Of a stretch of DNA of 64,000 nt, positions 58,389 through 64,000 are shown piece by piece. The DNA is taken from NCBI GenBank assembly GCA_040769385.1, contig JAXGLD010000003.1, forward strand, positions 416,041-480,040, given 5' to 3'. A model generated the notes under the pieces. That model searched no databases. It had not been told where the DNA came from and worked only from the letters and a program-made list of their open reading frames with translations. Numbering within the stretch: position 1 is the stretch's first letter; every line of letters starts with the position of its first letter. The translations under genes were made by a program, and so were the position numbers. This DNA is from PHAA01 sp022706565. GTDB taxonomy: Bacteria; Bacillota; Syntrophomonadia; Syntrophomonadales; Syntrophomonadaceae.

Positions 58389-59289
58389 TAATTTATTGCT
58401 GGAACAAATCGCCGACTGGCACGGAATGCCAGGAGGAGCCGTTAACATCCGCAAGAATGGGGAGAAAATTGAGCGGCGGGTCACGGCCAACATCGATATC
58501 GTCAGCAAGACCGACAAACCTGGGATAGACGTTATCATCAAACCAGGTACCAAGGGTGAAAGCGTGCATATCCCGGTAATCCTGTCGCAGGGCATGGATG
58601 ATCTGGTTTACAATACCTTCGAGGTAGGGGCGGGTTCTGATGTGGTTATTGTGGCCGGCTGTGGTATTCACAACCCCAGCAGCCAAAAAGCCCAGCACGA
58701 CGGTATTCATGAATTCTTTGTCCGGTCAGGAGCCCATATGAAATACGTTGAAAAGCACTATGGTGAAGGGGAGGGAAGCGGAGCCCGCATACTAAACCCC
58801 AAGACGATTATAGAGGTTGAAGAAGGCGGCGTTGCCGAGATCGAGATGGTGCAGATAAGGGGAGTGGACCGCAGCGTGCGTGATACTGAGGTGCGCCTCC
58901 ACAAAAATGCCCGCCTGATCGTTTCTGAAAGGCTGCTCACCGATGAGAACCAGACCGCTACCTCCAACATTACCGTTGACATGGTGGAAGAAGATTCTAC
59001 CGCCCAGATTATTTCCAGGTCGGTTGCCCAGCACCAATCGCAGCAGGAATTCCACCTTAATATGTATGGACACGCGCCTTGTTTTGGACATATCCAGTGT
59101 GATTCCATCATCATGGACCAAGCGGTAGTGGCATCCAGTCCCAAGATAATCGCTTATCATACCGACGCCCAGTTAGTCCATGAGGCCGCCATCGGTAAGA
59201 TTGCCTCCGAACAGCTGACCAAGCTAATGTGTTTCGGGATGACAGCCGAGGAAGCTGAACAGGCAGTGCTGAAAGGATTCCTCAAATAG
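58372..59289 (+). CDS. sufB: SufB/SmsB-type Fe-S scaffold
   Basis: 305 residues, much shorter than SufB (about 480-495) because the N-terminal domain is absent. SufBD core: VVIVAGCGIHNPSSQKAQHD, HMKYVEKHYGEGEGSG, IEVEEGGVAEIEMVQIRGVD, SRSVAQHQSQQEF, GHIQCDSIIMD with a Cys at the place of E. coli SufB Cys405, and QLVHEAAIGKIASEQLTKLM with the conserved His. Forms the scaffold with SufC. Translationally coupled to it by the 17-nt overlap. Consistent with the two-subunit SmsCB class proposed as ancestral to SUF. Confidence 0.9.
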   Translation: MLTAIDNLLLEQIADWHGMPGGAVNIRKNGEKIERRVTANIDIVSKTDKPGIDVIIKPGTKGESVHIPVILSQGMDDLVYNTFEVGAGSDVVIVAGCGIHNPSSQKAQHDGIHEFFVRSGAHMKYVEKHYGEGEGSGARILNPKTIIEVEEGGVAEIEMVQIRGVDRSVRDTEVRLHKNARLIVSERLLTDENQTATSNITVDMVEEDSTAQIISRSVAQHQSQQEFHLNMYGHAPCFGHIQCDSIIMDQAVVASSPKIIAYHTDAQLVHEAAIGKIASEQLTKLMCFGMTAEEAEQAVLKGFLK

Positions 59290-59452
59290 ACTTGACTGCC
59301 TCGGACGGTTGGCGCAGTGAGCCGGGACAAGTTGACCAATCCGGCCAATACTATATAATGAAATGTAGTCATGGGATATTTTTGGGAAAAAGGTGCACAA
59401 TTAACAGTAGTAGGATTCCAACAATGACTTTATCTTTAAAGGAGGTTGCAGG

Positions 59453-59791
59453 ATGGCGGACTACAAGGTTGATTTCAACAAGAACCTGGACATGTTCAAC
59501 AACGCCGCGGACAGGATGTGGGACATGTGGATGACTGGTCTCAATTCCCTGAAATGGAATGCGGAACAGGTGGAGAACCTCACCAGAAGCCAGCTGGATA
59601 TGAGCAAGAACGCCCGGGAAGAATTTATAAAACAGATGGATGAGATGGTCAAACAGATGCGGCACAACCAGACGCAGATGCTGAAGATGGTGGAAGACAC
59701 GCTGATGTCTGGCTACCAGCAGTTGGAGCAGGCAACTCAGAGCATTAACCAGGAGATAACCAAGAAAGTCGGGGAAGCAACCAAAAAGTAA
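59453..59791 (+). CDS. Phasin-like coiled-coil protein
   Basis: 112 residues behind AAAGGAGGTTGCAGG, a very strong RBS. All helical: VDFNKNLDMFNNAADRMWDM, LKWNAEQVENLTRSQLDMSK, FIKQMDEMVKQMRHNQTQML, EQATQSINQEITKKVGEATK. Resembles PHA granule-associated phasins or small PhaR/PhaP-type proteins, but without a Pha synthase in view this is tentative. A terminator follows. Confidence 0.55.
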   Translation: MADYKVDFNKNLDMFNNAADRMWDMWMTGLNSLKWNAEQVENLTRSQLDMSKNAREEFIKQMDEMVKQMRHNQTQMLKMVEDTLMSGYQQLEQATQSINQEITKKVGEATKK

Positions 59792-59826
59792 CGGCATTTA
59801 TTAATCCCAATTTTTAATAACTGATA

Positions 59827-59854
59827 AAACGGAGGGTGACCCCCTCCGTTTTTG
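59827..59854 (+). terminator. Intrinsic terminator after the phasin-like gene
   Basis: AAACGGAGGG, TGAC, CCCCTCCGTTTTTG. Could also serve the convergent aminotransferase gene. Confidence 0.88.
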
Positions 59855-59869
59855 TCTCTCGCTTGTCTA

Positions 59870-61252
59870 TTATTTTGAACTAAACCGGGACGATAGCATG
59901 GTTTGGGCGCTTTTGACTGATAAACTGGTAAAACTCCTGTGCTTGCTGAGGGCATCATCCAGTGCCTTGACTGCGGCATCTAGTTGCTCCCGGGTGACAA
60001 TCAGCGGCGGTTCCAAGCGCATTACGGTTGGATTATGCAGTGTATAGGCGGTTATTATATGGTGTTCGTTAAGCATGATCCCGCTAACCATGGCGCCTAG
60101 GTTTTCCTGGGCTATTTCAGCTAGTTTGGCGACCTTGTTCATAAGGCCACCCGGCGTTTTAAACTCGATGCCGATCAGCAAGCCCCGACCGCGGATTTCC
60201 TTAATCATCTGATGTTTGGCTTCCAAGGTTTTCAGTTTGGCCAGGACATAGGCACCGTTATCGGCAGCTTGTTGGGGAATGTCACTTTCAATATAGGTTT
60301 GAATAGCGGCCAGGGAAGCAGCGCACTGGGTTGCCATGCCGCCAAAGGTGGTGGTATGATAGGCGACCCGTTCCATAGATCCATAGGCCTTGCTCCAAAC
60401 CTCAGGGGTGGATATGAAAGCAGCAAAGGGGACCACTCCGCCGCCGATGGATTTCCCCAAGGTCATAATGTCCGGGGCAACGTTTTCATGCATACAGGCA
60501 AACATTTTACCGGTACGCCCAAAGCCGGTTTGTACCTCATCGGCTATCCATAGGACCTTGTATTTGTCACACAATTCTCTGACTCTGGTCAGGTATCCGG
60601 CCGGGGGCAGATTTATACCGCCCTCACCTTGAATGCATTCGCAGATAAAAGCCCCCACGTCGTTTTTCTTCAATCGGTTTTCCAAAGCGTCGGCATCTCC
60701 GAATGGAATCTGTTCAAATCCCGGCAGCAGAGGTTCAAAAGGAGCTTTGTACTTCTCCCGGCCTGACGCCGATAGGGCGCCGAAAGTCTTGCCATGAAAA
60801 GCCGCTTGGGTAGAAATGATGACTGGTTTGCCGCTGGCTATACGAGCTGTTTTTAGGGCCCCCTCCACCGCCTCACAGCCCGCGCTGGCAAAAAAGGTAT
60901 GGCGCAGTTTGCCTGGTGTAATATTGGCCAGGGTCTCCGCTAGCCCCGCTTGTAATGCTGACAGGCCCGACTGCATCATGTTGGTGGTCTGTAAATCCCA
61001 GATTTTCTTGACGGCGGCTATCACTGCGGGGGGATTGTGGCCCAGATTCAGAGATCCATAACCACCTAGAAAATCCATGTATTTCGTCCCCTCGGAATCC
61101 CACACGCACATGCCCTCGGCTCGGGGATAGGTTTTATCAAAGTTCAGTAACGCCAGGTAATCGGGGAAGTGAGAATTGCAAAACTGCCGGTGATTCTCAA
61201 TTACCCGCTGCCGGTCAAAATCAAGGGCTTCTTCCAACGAGATATATTTCAT
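59870..61252 (-). CDS. Class III aminotransferase (putrescine/lysine type)
   Basis: 460 residues. PLP fold type I class III: FFASAGCEAVEGALKTARIA, AFHGKTFGALSASGREKYKA, ADEVQTGFGRTGKMFACMHE, Schiff-base Lys267 in TLGKSIGGGVVP. Substrate-region features (YHTTTFGGMATQCAASLAAI, IRGRGLLIGIEFK) resemble putrescine aminotransferase and ornithine/lysine-type enzymes. Length a little above acetylornithine aminotransferases. Start after GGATGAGCC; possible role in polyamine or omega-amino-acid breakdown. Confidence 0.88.
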   Translation of the reverse strand: MKYISLEEALDFDRQRVIENHRQFCNSHFPDYLALLNFDKTYPRAEGMCVWDSEGTKYMDFLGGYGSLNLGHNPPAVIAAVKKIWDLQTTNMMQSGLSALQAGLAETLANITPGKLRHTFFASAGCEAVEGALKTARIASGKPVIISTQAAFHGKTFGALSASGREKYKAPFEPLLPGFEQIPFGDADALENRLKKNDVGAFICECIQGEGGINLPPAGYLTRVRELCDKYKVLWIADEVQTGFGRTGKMFACMHENVAPDIMTLGKSIGGGVVPFAAFISTPEVWSKAYGSMERVAYHTTTFGGMATQCAASLAAIQTYIESDIPQQAADNGAYVLAKLKTLEAKHQMIKEIRGRGLLIGIEFKTPGGLMNKVAKLAEIAQENLGAMVSGIMLNEHHIITAYTLHNPTVMRLEPPLIVTREQLDAAVKALDDALSKHRSFTSLSVKSAQTMLSSRFSSK

Positions 61253-61513
61253 GGCTCATCCTCCGCTTCTGTATCCGCTGCATTTTATTATATGGTGTAA
61301 GAATTTAGATGCAAAGGCAGTAATGGTAAGTGATACCAGGTTAGGAGTCAGACCACCAACAGAACCATAATATTGGTCGCCTAAGTCGTCGCCTGGGATT
61401 CGGAAGTTTTACCTGATGCGTAAAATACCGATCCCCGAACCGGAATCGATGTATGGGAGTGACACGGGAAACACCCCAAGCAGAAATTGAAGGATAGGAT
61501 TAGGGAGGATAAA

Positions 61514-63949
61514 ATGGCTTTCAAAACCAAACCAAGATTCACAGCAGTATTCTTGGCAGTGACCATGTTGGCAGGAATATTTGCCACCGGATTTACATAT
61601 CAGCCCGGTATTGGCAATGTCTATTCTGAAACCAGATCGGAAATATATGAGAACGCTTCTTACCACCAGCAATTGGCGGGTCATGAGACCAACGGGATCA
61701 TAAGAGCCCATTTTGTCAACGCGGATACCCAGGGTACGGATTTACAACCCTATGTATTTGAAGGTGAAGTCACCGGCACCTATACGCTGGATACCATGAT
61801 CAACGCCGTGGAGGCGGAAGGCTACCACGTGGTGGCTGCGATTAACGGAGACGTCTATGACATGGTCAGCGGGACTCCCAAGGGGCTGACCATTCATAAT
61901 GGCAAGATCAAGACTTCCGGCTATGCTCCGGAATACGTGATAGCCTTTGATGAAGATGGTGTCGCTTCGCTGGAAAGGGTAAAACTAAGATACACAGTGA
62001 AGGGGATAATCAATGTCCCAATAGTACCTGCATCGCCAGTTGCAGACCCGTTCCAGCCCCGGGATTTGTTAACGTCGTCTGAATCTGGCCAGCTGCCCCA
62101 TCCCCCTGTGATTGGAGCAGAGACCGAACCGGCCGATCTGGCTGCTCTACCACCAACGGCGTACATCCCCATGGATTATAACGCTGAAATCGGCTTCTTC
62201 AACGTTCCCCATGGCGCCGCCAAGGCTTTGCACCTGTTTAACCGCCAATACGCCAGCTCCACTAGAACCTCGGAAAATCCGGTGGAGGTAATACTGGATA
62301 CTAAATCACGAGAAGATGCCGAACTGACAGTGGGCGGGACGATAACCGCAACTGTGGCTGAAGTAAGAAAGGGCAGCGGCAATACACCCATCGGTGACAA
62401 CCAGTTGGTGCTTTCAGCGGCCGGGGATTCGGTTCATGCAGTTCAATTGGCCCAACTGGTGCCGGGCAGCACTGTAGAGGTTTCGGTTCACGATGAGGGC
62501 TCAGGAAGCCTGTCTGATTGCCAGGAGGCGATTGGAGTAAACCATCTGCTTTGCGAGGAAGGGCGATTTGTGGCCAATGGTAACGGCTTGGGGCCGAGAA
62601 CCGTCCTCGGCATAAAACCAGACGGAACTCTCCTGCTCTATGCGCTGGACGGCCGACAGCCAGGAGTCTCGGCTGGCATCGGACTGGAGGATGCCGCTCG
62701 GCACCTTATTGGACTAGGTTGCACAACCGTTGTGAATATGGATGGAGGCGGCTCGACGGTGATGGCGGTGAGAGCTGGGGGGATTGATTCCCGGGCAGTT
62801 ACCAAGAACTCTCCTTCCGGACAAAATCAGAGGAAAATAACCAACGGCTTGCTGCTGGTCTACGATGGACATGGAGATTCCAGCGCCAGGCATTTACATG
62901 CCTATCCAAGCCAATCGTTGGTCATGCCGGGAGCTGCTATTCAACTGGAGACATACGCCTCCGACGATAAATATGAGCCGGTTCCGTTGAGAAACCGGAT
63001 TACTTATCGGGTTGACGAGGGGGTGGGCCACACCGTGGACAAGAACGGTCTCTTCACTGCCGGAAGCAAAATCGGAACCGCCGAGATTTTGGTGAAGAGC
63101 GGAGATCTTAGTACCACCGCCCAGGTCCATGTTCAAGACATGATAGACTTTGCGCCCAATGTGCAGAATCTGGTTATCGAACCGGGGGAAAGCTTTGATA
63201 TCAATGTGACTGCCAAATTTGGATATGCCCCAATTGCCAGCCAGGACAGCCTGTTTACCTGGACCTGTGATCCGGTCATTGGCACCATTGATGGGGACGG
63301 ATTCTTTCGGGCAACTGATGAATCGGGGATATCCGGACATATCCGGGTAGAATATAACGGCCGGCAGCAGACCATACCCGTTCAGGTCGGTGCCCCCAGC
63401 CTCGATTTCGCCGATACCAAAAACCATTGGGCCCGACACTATATCGGGAGGCTGGCCGCCCGTGGAATCGTGAGCGGGATGGGAGATAACAGCTACGGGC
63501 CGGATAATTCACTCACCCGGGCTCAGTTCCTGACCATACTTGCCAACACGGTGGAGGGCTCGGATCCGACAAAGGCTGCGCCGGCAGGTTTTAAGGATGT
63601 GCCTGCGCAGGAATGGTATTACAACTATGTCAACTGGGGTTTTGCCCAAGGCATCGTGAGAGGGATTGATGATGTCACCTTTGCTCCCAATGCCAAGGTA
63701 ACAAGGGAGCAGATGGCGATAATGCTGGATAACCTGGCGCACAGTACAGACCTGGTCCTTCCGGTAACCAATGGAGCCGTGTCTTTTACAGACGCTGATC
63801 GGATCAGCCCCTGGGCGGCTGGCTCGGTGAGCAAGATTGTAGCCGCGGGCCTCATGGGGGGATACCCGGACGGCAAATATAAACCGCAGGGCAATGCCAC
63901 CCGGGCGGAAGCCGCCACCGTGGTCTACAAGCTGTTCAGTATAGAGTAA
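61514..63949 (+). CDS. SLH-anchored phosphodiester glycosidase-like (NAGPA) protein
   Basis: 811 residues from the ATG behind AGGGAGGATAAA. Signal peptide (FTAVFLAVTMLAGIFATGFT). Phosphodiester glycosidase (NAGPA, formerly DUF2233) domain spanning about 60-450: VVAAINGDVYDMVSGTPKGL, LGPRTVLGIKPDGTLLLYAL and TTVVNMDGGGSTVMAVRAGG. A Big-2-like Ig region follows (about 460-640), then three C-terminal SLH units: FADTKNHWARHYIGRLAARG with GIVSGMGDNSYGPDNSLTRA, FKDVPAQEWYYNYVNWGFAQ with GIVRGIDDVTFAPNAKVTRE, and FTDADRISPWAAGSVSKIVA with GLMGGYPDGKYKPQGNATRA. It is held on secondary wall polymer and may act on sugar phosphodiesters at the surface. No riboswitch was seen upstream. Confidence 0.9.
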   Translation: MAFKTKPRFTAVFLAVTMLAGIFATGFTYQPGIGNVYSETRSEIYENASYHQQLAGHETNGIIRAHFVNADTQGTDLQPYVFEGEVTGTYTLDTMINAVEAEGYHVVAAINGDVYDMVSGTPKGLTIHNGKIKTSGYAPEYVIAFDEDGVASLERVKLRYTVKGIINVPIVPASPVADPFQPRDLLTSSESGQLPHPPVIGAETEPADLAALPPTAYIPMDYNAEIGFFNVPHGAAKALHLFNRQYASSTRTSENPVEVILDTKSREDAELTVGGTITATVAEVRKGSGNTPIGDNQLVLSAAGDSVHAVQLAQLVPGSTVEVSVHDEGSGSLSDCQEAIGVNHLLCEEGRFVANGNGLGPRTVLGIKPDGTLLLYALDGRQPGVSAGIGLEDAARHLIGLGCTTVVNMDGGGSTVMAVRAGGIDSRAVTKNSPSGQNQRKITNGLLLVYDGHGDSSARHLHAYPSQSLVMPGAAIQLETYASDDKYEPVPLRNRITYRVDEGVGHTVDKNGLFTAGSKIGTAEILVKSGDLSTTAQVHVQDMIDFAPNVQNLVIEPGESFDINVTAKFGYAPIASQDSLFTWTCDPVIGTIDGDGFFRATDESGISGHIRVEYNGRQQTIPVQVGAPSLDFADTKNHWARHYIGRLAARGIVSGMGDNSYGPDNSLTRAQFLTILANTVEGSDPTKAAPAGFKDVPAQEWYYNYVNWGFAQGIVRGIDDVTFAPNAKVTREQMAIMLDNLAHSTDLVLPVTNGAVSFTDADRISPWAAGSVSKIVAAGLMGGYPDGKYKPQGNATRAEAATVVYKLFSIE

Positions 63950-63952
63950 AGC

Positions 63953-63985
63953 GGGGGAGGGGGGCCATCCCCCCGACTCACTTTT
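63953..63985 (+). terminator. Probable terminator at the window end
   Basis: GGGGGG, CCAT, CCCCCC, then CTTTT after a short gap; unusual all-G stem. Confidence 0.5.
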
Positions 63986-64000
63986 AACTTAGGCCGTGCC

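Noticed and set aside
61409..61711. Minus-strand frame of 100 codons over the start of the SLH/NAGPA gene
   Set aside because: It overlaps the clear signal peptide and RBS of the plus-strand gene and shows no domain.

Overview
The window looks like a chromosomal segment of an anaerobic, endospore-forming Firmicute (Clostridia, perhaps near Syntrophomonadales or Peptococcaceae). Support comes from a GerW/YtfJ-YtfI sporulation pair, S-layer homology (SLH) proteins, an LPxTG-type wall protein, a minimal SmsCB-type Fe-S assembly pair, strong AGGAGG ribosome sites with frequent GTG/TTG starts, and many c-di-GMP riboswitches. I cannot name the species. No rRNA, tRNA, CRISPR array, prophage or intact transposase gene was seen.

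Layout. 1-1.4 kb: two minus-strand bacterial PH-domain membrane proteins. 1.8-3.7 kb: a class II c-di-GMP riboswitch and an SLH protein. 3.9-8.7 kb: a nucleotide-sugar block (CapE, CapF, a TviB/WbpO-type dehydrogenase, CapG) predicted to make UDP-L-FucNAc and a UDP-HexNAc uronate. 8.8-14.8 kb: a leucine-rich-repeat protein, an orphan PAS histidine kinase, a minus-strand operon of zinc-ribbon/AIM24 proteins, a VanZ-like protein and an anchored protein of unknown function. 15.1-40.3 kb: a large exopolysaccharide (EPS) locus behind a class I c-di-GMP riboswitch. It holds the priming transferase, nucleotide-sugar genes, a Wzz/tyrosine-kinase fusion, ManC, a GDP-mannose 3,5-epimerase-like protein, glycosyltransferases, deacetylase-like and FemAB-like modifiers, two paralogous beta-helix proteins with another riboswitch between them, Wzy, Wzx, two duplicated TupA-like ATP-grasp genes, a CapA-like protein and a LicC/LicD pair. 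40.3-46.1 kb: a metallophosphoesterase, UspA, UDP-glucuronate 4-epimerase, UDP-glucose dehydrogenase, a tail-anchored coiled-coil protein and YbjQ. 46.3-49.4 kb: two secreted Asn/Gly-rich proteins on the minus strand, one behind three consecutive class I c-di-GMP riboswitches and one behind a single one. 49.5-64 kb: an FN3/copper-amine-oxidase-N protein, Rieske ferredoxin, MATE exporter, a hexokinase of the eukaryotic family, GerW/YtfI, a thioesterase, SmsC/SmsB, a phasin-like protein, a class III aminotransferase, and an SLH-anchored phosphodiester-glycosidase-like protein.

The unifying theme is a c-di-GMP-controlled cell-surface and matrix programme. Seven aptamers of two unrelated riboswitch classes stand in front of the EPS operon, a beta-helix protein, an SLH protein and two Asn/Gly-rich matrix-like proteins. 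No c-di-GMP synthase or hydrolase is encoded here, so the signal must come from elsewhere in the genome. The second theme is a set of short palindromic intergenic repeats with a shared GGGGAC/GTCCCC core, scattered between genes and sometimes creating false N-terminal extensions of reading frames.
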